Of a stretch of DNA of 64,000 nucleotides, positions 27,629-36,544 are shown in pieces. Where the stretch lies: assembly GCA_047972135.1 (NCBI GenBank), contig JBKEAJ010000130.1, positions 1-64,000 of the forward strand. Reading direction: 5' to 3'. Both the position numbers and the translations under genes were made by a program. The notes below the pieces were generated by a model. The model was not told where the DNA came from, searched no databases, and saw only the letters and a list, made by a program, of their open reading frames with translations. Origin of the DNA: JBKEAJ01 sp047972135 (GTDB taxonomy: Bacteria > Bacteroidota > Bacteroidia > Bacteroidales > Prolixibacteraceae). Each line of letters begins with the position of its first letter. Position 1 is the first letter of the stretch.

Positions 27629-28871
27629 ACTCTTTTATTTTTCGATATAAAGTCCTTACCGATATGCCTAATTCTTCCGCCGCAGACTTCCTTTTCCCAC
27701 CATATTTATTCAATGCCTTGACTATCATCTCTTTTTCGTTCTCCTCCAATGATAAGGATAGCTCCTCCTCGACATATTCCGTATCATTCAAATCCTCATC
27801 TTCGTAAGGAACATAGGTGTCGACCTTATTGCTGTACTCTACAGGCTTGGTAAATAGCGATATATCATCACCCGTGTCATGCAGTCTTTTTATGGCTCCT
27901 ACTGAGGACATCTCTACAGGTTTTTCATACTGACGATCCTCATTATTCTTAACAAGCTCTAATACAACCTGTTTCATATCGTTCATCTCTTTCCGTAAAT
28001 CGTATAAAGCACTATAAAGCATATCCTTTTCGCTCCTTCCGTCTTCGCTTGCCTTGGAAGAAAGCACCAAAGCAAAACTATTCTCTGATATATTCGGCAA
28101 ATATCTAGCCAATATTTCCGAAGTAATGTTTCTTTCTTCCTCTATTATAGATATTTGCTCGCTTACATTCTTCAACTGACGCACATTGCCTGGCCACCGA
28201 TAAGTAGTGAGAAGCCTTTGGGCATCATCGCTAGGTTTTATCTGTGGCATCCTATACTTCTCCGCAAAATCCGAAGAGAATTTCTTGAAAAGCATTATAA
28301 CGTCCTTTCCTCTATCTCGCAAGGCAGGAACTACTATCGGCACAGTGTTTAGACGATAATACAAGTCCTCCCTAAACTTCCCCTCTTCGATGGCATGAGG
28401 AATATTAACATTGGTAGCTGCCACAACCCGTACGTCGGTCTTATAAACTTCTGACGAACCAACCTTCATATATTCGCCCGACTCCAAAACTCGCAACAAA
28501 CGCACCTGCGTCGCTAGCGGCAACTCCCCTATTTCGTCAAGAAATATCGTACCTCCGTCAGCCTCCTCAAAATAACCACGCCTATCGGACAAAGCCCCTG
28601 TAAACGAACCCTTTACATGCCCAAAAAGCTCAGAATCTATCGTCCCCTCAGGAATTGCTCCACAGTTGACTGCAATATATTTTTGATGCTTGCGCGACGA
28701 ATACTGATGTAATATCTGTGGGAAATTCTCCTTCCCAACACCGCTTTCGCCCGTTACCAATACCGACAAATCGGTGGGTGCTACGCGCACGGCAGTCTCT
28801 ATCGCACGGTCTAAACCCGCACTGAGCCCTATTATCCCAAACCTCTGTTTTACACTAGATATTTCTGTCAT
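27612..28871 (-). CDS. Sigma-54-dependent transcriptional activator
   Basis: A 419-residue AAA+ enhancer-binding protein. It lacks an N-terminal receiver and starts almost at the AAA+ domain: Walker A GESGVGKENF, GSFTGA (the sigma-54 contact loop, usually GAFTGA), Walker B GGTIFLDEIGELP and an arginine-finger region. After a linker it ends with a Fis-type helix-turn-helix (KRKSAAEELGISVRTLYRKIKEY). Without a sensory domain it may be constitutively active or controlled by abundance. It heads the unit with lptE. Its targets are unknown; a sigma-54-like site lies upstream of groES. Confidence 0.95.
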   Translation of the reverse strand: MTEISSVKQRFGIIGLSAGLDRAIETAVRVAPTDLSVLVTGESGVGKENFPQILHQYSSRKHQKYIAVNCGAIPEGTIDSELFGHVKGSFTGALSDRRGYFEEADGGTIFLDEIGELPLATQVRLLRVLESGEYMKVGSSEVYKTDVRVVAATNVNIPHAIEEGKFREDLYYRLNTVPIVVPALRDRGKDVIMLFKKFSSDFAEKYRMPQIKPSDDAQRLLTTYRWPGNVRQLKNVSEQISIIEEERNITSEILARYLPNISENSFALVLSSKASEDGRSEKDMLYSALYDLRKEMNDMKQVVLELVKNNEDRQYEKPVEMSSVGAIKRLHDTGDDISLFTKPVEYSNKVDTYVPYEDEDLNDTEYVEEELSLSLEENEKEMIVKALNKYGGKRKSAAEELGISVRTLYRKIKEYDIDL

Positions 28872-28894
28872 TACAATTGCGACATTTTGTCATG

Positions 28895-28902
28895 CAAATC
28901 TA
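28895..28902 (-). promoter_or_regulatory. Candidate Bacteroidetes -7 element for the sigma-54 activator gene
   Basis: Plus-strand CAAATCTA reads TAGATTTG on the minus strand, matching TAnnTTTG. A weak TTTA-type -33 element lies at about the right distance. It is 24 bp upstream of the start codon. Confidence 0.3.
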
Positions 28903-28988
28903 AGCATTTTATCTCGTATCTTTATAAAAGCATTATATTTTTTGGCTCTATAATGTTTTGTGTGCGTGCCGATGGGGGGCTATCTTTC

Positions 28989-29007
28989 CCCATGGCGTTG
29001 CCATGGG
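28989..29007. repeat. CCCATGGC palindrome, copy A
   Basis: CCCATGGC-GTT-GCCATGGG, followed by ctgaatt. An inverted second copy is at 58672-58690. Confidence 0.8.
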
Positions 29008-29039
29008 CTGAATTAATTATGGCTTGCAGCTATAAACAG

Positions 29040-29085
29040 CCACCACCTCCTTTTTTGGGCACTTCTCCTCGTCGAAGAGGATAGT
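29040..29085 (-). repeat. Degenerate branched CCACC element fragment
   Basis: ccaccacctccttttttggg followed by the imperfect hairpin ttctcctcgtcgaagagga; a diverged half copy. Confidence 0.55.
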
Positions 29086-29094
29086 TAAACAGCC

Positions 29095-29114
29095 GGGCAG
29101 AAAATGTTCTGCCC
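29095..29114. repeat. GGGCAGAA palindrome, copy A
   Basis: GGGCAGAA-AATG-TTCTGCCC; the same palindrome in inverse orientation is at 63572-63591. Confidence 0.8.
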
Positions 29115-29217
29115 TTACATCATTCGTTATAGAGCCTATATTTTTCTTTTTTACGTCATTTTTATTAAAGCTATTAATATTAAGACTACTTTTATATTGT
29201 CAAATTTATCATTTTAT

Positions 29218-29916
29218 ATGAGGAGGAAATTTACTTTATGTGCTTGTGCTTCGCGCTCGTTTATCGACAAAGATAGACTTGCAGAACTTGCTGCTTTATT
29301 GGAAAATAATGGACATGATGTCAGGATTGAAGCCGATTTATGCAATATTGCCATGAACTCACCATCTATAATGAACGACATTGCCGACAGCACTGTGATG
29401 GCGTGCCACCAACGTACCATAAAAGCACTCTTCCACTGGCAAAATATTGAATACAAGGAAGATACTATAGATATACGAAACGACGACATGAAGACCGTAC
29501 TGTCGCAATTCGATATTTCAGAGGCTTTGAATGGGGTAGAGAAAAATACGATAGAGTTTGAAAGCAAGATAGCTTCTTTCCCTGTCGAAAAACATACTGA
29601 TGCATGGTATCCGGTTTTAGACAAAGACCGATGTACTGAATGTGGCAAATGCTACGACTTCTGTCTCTTTGGCGTATACTCCAAAGAGGATGGTAAGGTG
29701 AAAGTCATTAATCCGCAAAACTGTAAGAACGACTGCCCGGCATGTGCTAGAACCTGCCCTGCAACAGCAATCATATTCCCAAAATATCCAAAATCGCCGG
29801 TGAATGGTGGCAGTGCCATTGAGGAGACTTTCTCACCCGACGAAATGGACACAATGTATCGCGAAAGACTAAAATATAAATTACTGCAACGAAGAAAAAG
29901 AATTACAAGAAAATAA
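29218..29916 (+). CDS. Ferredoxin-type protein with two 4Fe-4S motifs, first gene of the redox cluster
   Basis: About 232 residues from MRRKFTLCACASRSF. An N-terminal alpha/beta-like region carries Cys8, Cys10 and a later ACHQRTIKALF segment reminiscent of small redox subunits that receive electrons. Near the C-terminus, C139xxC142xxC145xxxC149 (CTECGKCYDFC) and C169xxxC173xxC176xxxC180 (CKNDCPACARTCPATAI) should bind two 4Fe-4S clusters. There is no signal peptide, so it is cytoplasmic. An earlier in-frame ATG at 29104 lies in a repeat palindrome and was rejected. The radical SAM gene starts 13 bp downstream, so this protein may reduce that enzyme. Exact family not recognised. Confidence 0.85.
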   Translation: MRRKFTLCACASRSFIDKDRLAELAALLENNGHDVRIEADLCNIAMNSPSIMNDIADSTVMACHQRTIKALFHWQNIEYKEDTIDIRNDDMKTVLSQFDISEALNGVEKNTIEFESKIASFPVEKHTDAWYPVLDKDRCTECGKCYDFCLFGVYSKEDGKVKVINPQNCKNDCPACARTCPATAIIFPKYPKSPVNGGSAIEETFSPDEMDTMYRERLKYKLLQRRKRITRK

Positions 29917-29929
29917 AACGAGCCATCAG

Positions 29930-31147
29930 ATGAAATTTAGCGACTATACTGCAACAGCAAAGGCTGCACTACGTGTACCAAGGGAATGCTCACCCCGATT
30001 GGTGTGGAAATTTATGTACAACTTCGCTTGGCAGAGTATGCGGAATATCAAACGCTTTGAAAAAAGACAGGCTAAAAACGAGCATTTCTTCCCCGCATTC
30101 CTAATGATTTCGGTTACCGAAAGCTGCAACCTTGCTTGTAGTGGCTGCTGGATTAGCGAAGGTGGAACGAAAACAATGAGTACGGAGCAACTAGACGGCA
30201 TTATCAGGTCGAGCAAGAAACAAGGCTCCTTTTTCTTCGGAATACTCGGAGGCGAACCACTGATGCACAAAGGCTTGCTCGACGTTATGGAGAAACACTC
30301 CGATTGCTACTTTCAGCTATTCACCAATGGCACACTGCTAAGCGAAGATGTTGCGATGCGCCTAAAAAAACTGGGAAACATTACACCTCTGATAAGCATT
30401 GAAGGCTTAGAGGAAGAAAGTGATGTGCGACGCAGGAAAAATAATGTTTTTGAACGTAGTTTGGCAGGTATCCGTGCATGCAAGAAAGCTAAGCTGATTT
30501 TTGGTGTGGCTGCAAGTATCTGCAAAAGCAACTACGAGGAGCTGGTGAGCAGAAAATATTTGGAGTTTCTTGCCAAAGAAGGAGTACATTATTTATGGTA
30601 CTACCTATACAGACCTGTGGGAACTTTGCCTAATCCCGACAATGCACTTGACAAGGAGCAAGTACTCAAATTTCGGAAATTTGTGGTGGAACAGCGCAAA
30701 AATGCACCTCTGTTTATAATTGAGACATACTGGGACGACAAGGGCAATGCACTTTGTCCGGGTGCTACCGGGATGAGCCATCACATCTCACCATCGGGAG
30801 CCATTGAGTTTTGTCCTCCCATACAAATGGCGAAAGATTTTATAAACGAAGATGGTTCTAACCTTGCTGATTTGTGTAGAAACTCTGAGTTTCTGACAGA
30901 ATTTAGAAAAATGACTGCTGCTAGCTCACGTGGTTGCATCGTGCTAGAAGACCCTGCCAAAATGGCAGACTTCCTTGTAATGCACCAAGCAATAGACTCG
31001 ACAACGCGCAAAACGGTACTGGAAGAGTACAGAAAAATGAAGCCTCTTGACGGACATAATCAAGCAGGACAAGAAATTCCTGAGCAAAATATTTTTTATA
31101 AAATCGCCAAAAAGAAATACTTCTTTGGCTTTGGAGCATACGGATAA
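29930..31147 (+). CDS. Radical SAM enzyme
   Basis: A 405-residue radical SAM protein with CNLACSGCW (Cys66, Cys70, Cys73) coordinating the SAM-cleaving 4Fe-4S cluster, followed by GILGGEPLMHKGLLDV (SAM-binding GGE motif) and QLFTNGTLL. The C-terminal part has Cys residues in ALCPGATGMSHHISPSGAIEFCPP, like a SPASM/twitch extension that binds an auxiliary cluster. The N-terminal ~55 residues are basic and may contact membrane or lipid. It lies directly upstream of terpenoid biosynthesis genes, so the substrate may be the terpenoid itself, by analogy with HpnH, which acts on hopene; that link is inference. Confidence 0.9.
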   Translation: MKFSDYTATAKAALRVPRECSPRLVWKFMYNFAWQSMRNIKRFEKRQAKNEHFFPAFLMISVTESCNLACSGCWISEGGTKTMSTEQLDGIIRSSKKQGSFFFGILGGEPLMHKGLLDVMEKHSDCYFQLFTNGTLLSEDVAMRLKKLGNITPLISIEGLEEESDVRRRKNNVFERSLAGIRACKKAKLIFGVAASICKSNYEELVSRKYLEFLAKEGVHYLWYYLYRPVGTLPNPDNALDKEQVLKFRKFVVEQRKNAPLFIIETYWDDKGNALCPGATGMSHHISPSGAIEFCPPIQMAKDFINEDGSNLADLCRNSEFLTEFRKMTAASSRGCIVLEDPAKMADFLVMHQAIDSTTRKTVLEEYRKMKPLDGHNQAGQEIPEQNIFYKIAKKKYFFGFGAYG

Positions 31148-31148
31148 G

Positions 31149-32705
31149 ATGGAAAAAACACTGCTATACGAAATACCGGCAACATACAAAGAGAGAAGTC
31201 TTTTGCGCCGACAGATTGAGCGATTCATGGATGAGCAAGCTGTTGTTCCGCCTTTATCGATGGACGACATATCGGCTTATGCTGACCAAATCATCGATAT
31301 TCACATAGTAAATCCTGGCTTTAAGGGATGGATTATGGTTGAAGTAAACAACTGTGCATGGCGTGAGACAGTTGCTTCTATTCCTCATGAAAAACGAATG
31401 CTACTTTTGCCAAGATGCCTCAGCAACTCGAAAAACTGTGAGGCTGATGTGGACGAATTTGGTCTGCTTTGCAATCTCTGCGACCTTTGTACAATCCCTA
31501 ACCTACAAGAAGATGCCGACAAGTTGGGGATGATGAGTATCGTTGCCGAAGGCTTCACATCAGTGGTCGGACTTGTGGAAAACGGAGTTGTTGACACAGT
31601 TATCGGAGTGAGCTGTCTGGACTCACTAGAAAGAGCTTTTCCTCTACTCATAAACAACGCCGTGCCCGGACTGGCAATACCGCTGAATAAGAAGGGTTGT
31701 AAGGACACCGATGCAGACTATAACTACGTGAGAAGAATGATAAACCTACGCTCCGACAAGAATGCAGATCTCCTCGACTACGATAAACTAAAATCATCGA
31801 TAGAAGACTGGTTTTCAAAGAATAAGCTAACGAAGGTGTTTTCATTGTCGAACGACCAAACATCAGAAATCTCAAGAGACTGGATGGGTGGCGAGGGAAA
31901 ACGCTGGCGTCCTTATCTCTTAGCAGCTACCTATCTTGCTCTTAGTGGCGAAAAAGTTGCTCCAAATAACATTATGCTTGCCGCCATTGCGGTAGAATGT
32001 TTCCACAAGGCATCTTTGGTTCACGATGATATTCAAGACAAGGACTCACAACGCTACGGCAAACCAACGGTGCATGCTCAACACGGCGAACATATAGCAA
32101 TAAACGTGGGAGATATGCTACTGGGCGAGGGATACCGAATACTCGCACAATGTGAGAATATGGAGCTTATAAAGATTATTGCTGAGGCTCACGTGTCGCT
32201 GTGCAAAGGACAAGGAATGGAACTGGAATGGAGCCGTTCGCCTAAAGAGCTGACAATGGACTATGTGATTGATATTTTCTGCAATAAAACAGTTCCTGCT
32301 TTCGAGGTTGCATTGCTTATGGGAGCGGTTTGTGCTAATGCCGACAACAGCGTCTTGCAAATCCTCAAAAAGTACTCGCAAGCTATGGGCATAGCATATC
32401 AGCTGCAAGACGATATTGAAGATTTTGAAACCGACAGCCCCCTCGCTCTCCGACCTTCGGCAGTATTGGCAATACTAAGTGAACAAAATGAAGATAACGA
32501 TTTTATAATATCATTGCTCACTTGCTCCGACTTAAAGAAATTTCTCAATGAAAAGCAAAATAAGCCCCTACTCAACAAGGCATTGAATGAAGTGAAGAAA
32601 CAAACCGTACAATATCATAAAGCTGCTTTGCAAGCATTGCACGAACTGAAAAACACTGAGCTGAAACGCCTGCTGTTTCGTGTAACAAGAAAAATACTGG
32701 GATGA
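31149..32705 (+). CDS. DUF116 - polyprenyl diphosphate synthase fusion
   Basis: About 518 residues from MEKTLLYEIPATYKER, starting 1 bp after the radical SAM stop. Residues about 60-210 match the DUF116 pattern: LLLPRCLSNSKNC (Cys90) then LLCNLCDLCTI, a Cys cluster likely to bind a metal or Fe-S centre. Residues about 245-518 form an all-helical class I isoprenoid synthase: GGEGKRWRPYL, first Asp-rich motif DDIQDKD at about 293, and second DDIEDFE at about 421. Both are complete, so head-to-tail prenyl chain synthesis is expected. Its TGA overlaps the next ATG. Chain length cannot be predicted here. Confidence 0.88.
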   Translation: MEKTLLYEIPATYKERSLLRRQIERFMDEQAVVPPLSMDDISAYADQIIDIHIVNPGFKGWIMVEVNNCAWRETVASIPHEKRMLLLPRCLSNSKNCEADVDEFGLLCNLCDLCTIPNLQEDADKLGMMSIVAEGFTSVVGLVENGVVDTVIGVSCLDSLERAFPLLINNAVPGLAIPLNKKGCKDTDADYNYVRRMINLRSDKNADLLDYDKLKSSIEDWFSKNKLTKVFSLSNDQTSEISRDWMGGEGKRWRPYLLAATYLALSGEKVAPNNIMLAAIAVECFHKASLVHDDIQDKDSQRYGKPTVHAQHGEHIAINVGDMLLGEGYRILAQCENMELIKIIAEAHVSLCKGQGMELEWSRSPKELTMDYVIDIFCNKTVPAFEVALLMGAVCANADNSVLQILKKYSQAMGIAYQLQDDIEDFETDSPLALRPSAVLAILSEQNEDNDFIISLLTCSDLKKFLNEKQNKPLLNKALNEVKKQTVQYHKAALQALHELKNTELKRLLFRVTRKILG

Positions 32706-33577
32706 GAGAAACAATATCAATAAAACTATTCAAGACCTTACAAAAAGGTAAAGATCGACTGAACAAAGAGGCTCTGGCAGAACTACGGAGCTTTGTAGAA
32801 TCACAACGTGCTGACAATGATACGTTTGTGGACAGAAGTGGAGAGTCAGACCTCTATTACACCTTGTTTGGCTGGATATTGTCCTACATCCTAGACATAA
32901 AGCTAGACCACAACAAAATGAGCACATACCTTGAACAGCAAGATGCTGACAGTATGGACTTAATTCATTATGCCGCATTTATGCGTTGTAAAACTATTGT
33001 TTCGCTATACAAGAAAGGTATGTTCGGCACTTTTATCAACTCACTAAAATCCAAAAGCATAAAAAGTTTGCAAGAGTTTAATCAGATACCTCACAACGAC
33101 CAACAGTCGCCTTACACTCAGTTTATATGGCTATCGGTGGTGGAAGATACAGGAAACAAGCTGAACAACAAAGCGGAAATAATAAATGCGTTGGCTGAAT
33201 ACAGCTTGCCAAGCGGCGGATACGTAAATACCAAAGGCAGTGCTAGTGCCTCCACCAATGCAAGCTCCGCAGCTTTGAGCATTATCGGCGAACTAAAGGG
33301 CTACAAAGAAAACAAGGATGTAACATTCTTGAAGGATACACAAGAGGAATACGGCGGCTTCAAAGCGGCAGGCGAAGCTCCTGTGGCAGACCTGCTATCT
33401 ACCGCCACCTCATTATTTACTCTCCGATGCTACGGCGTAAGTCCTAAATATTCTAGCAATGATTTTATTGAGTCCCATTGGTTGGATAAGGGTGGTTTTT
33501 CGGCGACAATCCTTGACGAGGAAAGTGATGTTGAATATACATTCTACGGACTGTTAGCTTTAGGCGCAATGAATTAA
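32702..33577 (+). CDS. Terpene-cyclase-like alpha/alpha-barrel protein (small partner)
   Basis: A 291-residue protein overlapping the upstream gene by 4 bp (ATGA). The C-terminal half has squalene-cyclase/prenyltransferase-like repeats: LPSGGYVNTKG...SSAALSIIGEL, EYGGFKAAGEAPVADLLSTATSLFTL and KGGFSATILDEESDVEYTFYGLLAL. These correspond to QW-type helical-hairpin repeats. It has no DxDD motif, so alone it should not protonate a polyene. It may be the second barrel of a two-chain cyclase with the protein encoded 7 bp downstream, or a diverged paralogue. No membrane or signal segment. Confidence 0.75.
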   Translation: MRETISIKLFKTLQKGKDRLNKEALAELRSFVESQRADNDTFVDRSGESDLYYTLFGWILSYILDIKLDHNKMSTYLEQQDADSMDLIHYAAFMRCKTIVSLYKKGMFGTFINSLKSKSIKSLQEFNQIPHNDQQSPYTQFIWLSVVEDTGNKLNNKAEIINALAEYSLPSGGYVNTKGSASASTNASSAALSIIGELKGYKENKDVTFLKDTQEEYGGFKAAGEAPVADLLSTATSLFTLRCYGVSPKYSSNDFIESHWLDKGGFSATILDEESDVEYTFYGLLALGAMN

Positions 33578-33584
33578 GACAGTT

Positions 33585-35306
33585 ATGAATATGCTACAAA
33601 TAGACAATATGATAAGGGATTTGCAAGAACAGCTCCTTGCAAAACAACCCGCAAAAGGGCAATTCTGGAGAGGGAAGCTCTCGTCTAGTGCTATATCTAC
33701 GTCTGTAGCTATATTTGCTCTATACATAGTCGACAAAGAAAAATATGCAGACCATATACAAAATGGAGCTAAATGGCTGATAGACACCATGAAACCAAAT
33801 GGTTCATGGGGCGACACTATTGAAAGTCCGCCAAATATGACGGCAACACTTTTGAGTTATGCTTCGCTTTATGCTATCGGGAAAGCTCCACAAGAAAGTC
33901 AGAATTACCTTGCAGACAATTTTGGAGGGACATCCGACAAAGATATAATAAATGGTGTTTTGGCTTACTATGGCAAAGACCTGACCTTCTCTGTTCCAAT
34001 TTTGGTGATGTGCGCATTAGCAGGGCTTATTTCCACGTGGGACAAAATTCCAAACCTCCCATTTGAAGTTTCGGTATTACCGCAAAAAGTTTTTCGTTTT
34101 TTCCGCCTACCTGTTGTCAGCTATGCCATTCCTGCTTTGATTGCTGTCGGTATTCTCAGATTTAAAAAAGGAAAGAAGAATATAGGCTCAGGCATTCGCA
34201 AGTCATTTATAAACAAGTCCTTGAATGTGTTGACAAAACTACAACCTGAACATGGTGGTTTTTTGGAAGCGGCACCGCTCACAGGCTTCGTGGCAATGTG
34301 TATGAGTGGCGCAGGATACAAAGACCATGCTGCAACACAGAGAGCCATAGGCTTTCTGACTGATACAGTACGCAATGACGGGGCATGGGCTATCGACACC
34401 GACCTATCCAACTGGGTAACAATACTCAGCATACGTGCTTTAGGCGACGACCTAGAGGACAGACAGGCTCTGGCAGAAACCGTAAAAAATAATGCTTTTA
34501 CCGAGATACATCCATTCACCGGAGCTAAGGAAGGAGGTTGGGGATGGACTGACCTGCAAGGCTCTGTTCCCGATGCCGACGATACGTCTGGCTCTCTGGT
34601 TGCTCTGCATTCGTTACATAGAGGTGAATATTCTCTCGAAATTGGAAAAGGTGTGGAGTGGCTACTCAGCCTTCAAAATAAAGACGGCGGTATACCCACA
34701 TTCTGCAAAGGTTGGGGTCGATTGCCCTTTGACAGAAGCTCGCCCGATATTACGGCACACGCCCTATTGGCTTTGCATCTTTGGGAGAACAAACTGCCTC
34801 AAAGCCTGAAAGTCAGGTGCAATAAGAGAGTGGGCAAAATGCTGAAATGGATGCAAAAAACACAAGCATCCGACGGCTCGTGGAAGCCCCTCTGGTTTGG
34901 CGACCAAGATGCCAAAGACGAAAGCGCACCCGTCTATGCAACAGCAATGACAGTGGAGTATCTTGCAGATTTTGACAATGACATTGCCAAAGAAATAACA
35001 TCTAAGGGCTTGGAGTATTTACTGTCGGCTCAAAATTCCGATGGTGGCTGGGGCGGAGCAAAGGGAGTGCAGTCAAAAGTTACACTCACAGCAAGAGCCT
35101 TGAGTGCCTTGGCATCGCACAGTCAAAGCGACAAAAAGATAATGGACAGAGCATTTAACTATCTGCATGAAAAATATATAAAAGAAGAGCTGATGCAGGC
35201 GGAGCCAATAGGTCTATACTTTGCTCGACTATGGTATTCAGAGGAATTATACAATATAACATTTACACTTAAAGCATTGAAACAATATAAATTTAAAATA
35301 GCATAA
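33585..35306 (+). CDS. Class II terpene cyclase of the squalene-hopene cyclase type
   Basis: A 573-residue member of the squalene-hopene cyclase superfamily, shorter than typical hopene cyclases (about 630). Asp330-Ala-Asp-Asp-Thr (VPDADDTSGSL) matches the DxDDT acid that protonates a terminal olefin or epoxide. QW-like repeats are spread over the chain: NGSWGDTIESPPNMTATLL, DGAWAIDTDLSNWVTILS, GGWGWTDL, DGSWKPLWFGDQ, DGGWGGAKGVQ. A hydrophobic insert at about 137-195 (FSVPILVMCALAGLIST) probably anchors it in the membrane, as in hopene cyclases. It should cyclise the product of the upstream prenyl synthase. Final product unknown. Confidence 0.88.
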   Translation: MNMLQIDNMIRDLQEQLLAKQPAKGQFWRGKLSSSAISTSVAIFALYIVDKEKYADHIQNGAKWLIDTMKPNGSWGDTIESPPNMTATLLSYASLYAIGKAPQESQNYLADNFGGTSDKDIINGVLAYYGKDLTFSVPILVMCALAGLISTWDKIPNLPFEVSVLPQKVFRFFRLPVVSYAIPALIAVGILRFKKGKKNIGSGIRKSFINKSLNVLTKLQPEHGGFLEAAPLTGFVAMCMSGAGYKDHAATQRAIGFLTDTVRNDGAWAIDTDLSNWVTILSIRALGDDLEDRQALAETVKNNAFTEIHPFTGAKEGGWGWTDLQGSVPDADDTSGSLVALHSLHRGEYSLEIGKGVEWLLSLQNKDGGIPTFCKGWGRLPFDRSSPDITAHALLALHLWENKLPQSLKVRCNKRVGKMLKWMQKTQASDGSWKPLWFGDQDAKDESAPVYATAMTVEYLADFDNDIAKEITSKGLEYLLSAQNSDGGWGGAKGVQSKVTLTARALSALASHSQSDKKIMDRAFNYLHEKYIKEELMQAEPIGLYFARLWYSEELYNITFTLKALKQYKFKIA

Positions 35307-35308
35307 TC

Positions 35309-36514
35309 ATGAAAAATTTAATGGTTTTTTGTTTGGTATTTATGAGTTTGTCCTTGTATGCTCAAGACAACATACAATGGCGAGGAACGGACAGAACAGG
35401 CATCTACAAGGAAACAGGTCTTTTAAAATCGTGGGCTGCAGATGGTCCTGAACTACTATGGCATTTCGACAAGCTGGGCGAGGGACACTCGTCGGTGGCA
35501 ATTGCAAACGACAAAATTTACATCACAGGGCTAGTCGACGAAAAAGGACAACTCTTTGTTTTTGACCTGAATGGAAAGTTGCTACAACAAAAAAGTTATG
35601 GCAAGGAATGGAGCGACAGCTACAACGGCGCAAGAGGGACTGTTACAATCAACGACAGCAAGATATACGTTTACAGCGGAGAAGGAAACCTTGTGTGCCT
35701 CGAACAAGAAAGCCTAAATGTACTTTGGCAAAAAAGTATTATCAATGACTTCGACGGCAAAAATATACGCTGGGGGGTTAACGAATCGCCTCTAATTGTT
35801 GACGACATGGTGATTATAACTCCCGGCGGAGAGAAAAATAATGTCGTTGCTCTCAACAAGAACACCGGAGAGCTTATTTGGTCTTGCGAGGGCGACGGAA
35901 ATACTGCAGCATACTGCTCTCCCCTATACATCAAAGACTTAGAAACACCACAAATAGTTACCATAACCGCAGGAAGTGCTTTGGGTATCGATGCTAAGAC
36001 AGGCAAAGAACTATGGTCGCTTCCATTTGTTAATCAGTATAATATACACCCCAACACTCCAATATTCAACGACAACAAACTGCTGCTTGTATCCGGATAC
36101 GGCAAAGGAGCTATAATGTTGAAGTTTACAAACGGCGGTCGTGCTGTGGAAACTGTCTGGGAACACAAAGCGCTAGACTCTCAACTTGGAAGCGTAGTGA
36201 AGATTGGAAATTATATCTACGGCTCAGGACATAAAAATAGATATTGGTTCTGCTTAGACTGGACTACAGGAGAGGAAAAATATAAAGATAACTCTATCAG
36301 CGCAGGAGATGTTATTGCCGCCGACGGTATGCTGTACTGCTACTCGCAAAAAGGAGAAATGGCATTGGTGAAACCTACACCCGAAAAATTCGACATAGTA
36401 AGCCAATTCCCTATAACTATGGGAACAGAACAACATTGGGCTCACCCCGTAATATATCATGGAGTGATGTACGTACGACACGGAGATACACTTATGGCAT
36501 ACAAAATTAAATAG
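35309..36514 (+). CDS. Secreted PQQ-like beta-propeller protein
   Basis: A 401-residue protein with a cleavable signal (MKNLMVFCLVFMSLSLYAQD). The mature part opens with IQWRGTDRTGIYKETGLL, the W-x-x-RG start common to this propeller group, followed by repeats with GELIWSCEGDG- and TGKELWSLPF-type W motifs. This fold is shared by PQQ dehydrogenases and BamB. No quinoprotein Cys-Cys pair or clear PQQ ligands are visible, so cofactor binding is uncertain. It starts 2 bp after the cyclase stop, suggesting a role linked to the terpenoid, in the periplasm. Confidence 0.85.
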   Translation: MKNLMVFCLVFMSLSLYAQDNIQWRGTDRTGIYKETGLLKSWAADGPELLWHFDKLGEGHSSVAIANDKIYITGLVDEKGQLFVFDLNGKLLQQKSYGKEWSDSYNGARGTVTINDSKIYVYSGEGNLVCLEQESLNVLWQKSIINDFDGKNIRWGVNESPLIVDDMVIITPGGEKNNVVALNKNTGELIWSCEGDGNTAAYCSPLYIKDLETPQIVTITAGSALGIDAKTGKELWSLPFVNQYNIHPNTPIFNDNKLLLVSGYGKGAIMLKFTNGGRAVETVWEHKALDSQLGSVVKIGNYIYGSGHKNRYWFCLDWTTGEEKYKDNSISAGDVIAADGMLYCYSQKGEMALVKPTPEKFDIVSQFPITMGTEQHWAHPVIYHGVMYVRHGDTLMAYKIK

Positions 36515-36544
36515 AGCACGTCAATAAACCAATAATAATATCCC

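Larger units (their letters stand above)
28872..29217. other. Divergent spacer between the sigma-54 activator and the redox cluster
   Basis: It holds the candidate activator promoter, a CCCATGGC-gtt-GCCATGGG palindrome, a branched-element fragment and a GGGCAGAA palindrome. The last ~100 bp is A/T-rich (29118-29217) and should contain the cluster promoter, but I see no clear TAnnTTTG or sigma-54 site there. Confidence 0.6.

Noticed and set aside
29040..29085. Sigma-54 promoter upstream of the redox cluster
   Set aside because: The only GGGCAC-like string lies in a degenerate repeat and has no GC at the -12 spacing.
29104..29217. Earlier start for the first cluster ferredoxin gene
   Set aside because: The ATG at 29104 lies inside the GGGCAGAA palindrome, and the added residues (MFCPYIIRYRAYIFLF) look like translated repeat and A/T-rich spacer.
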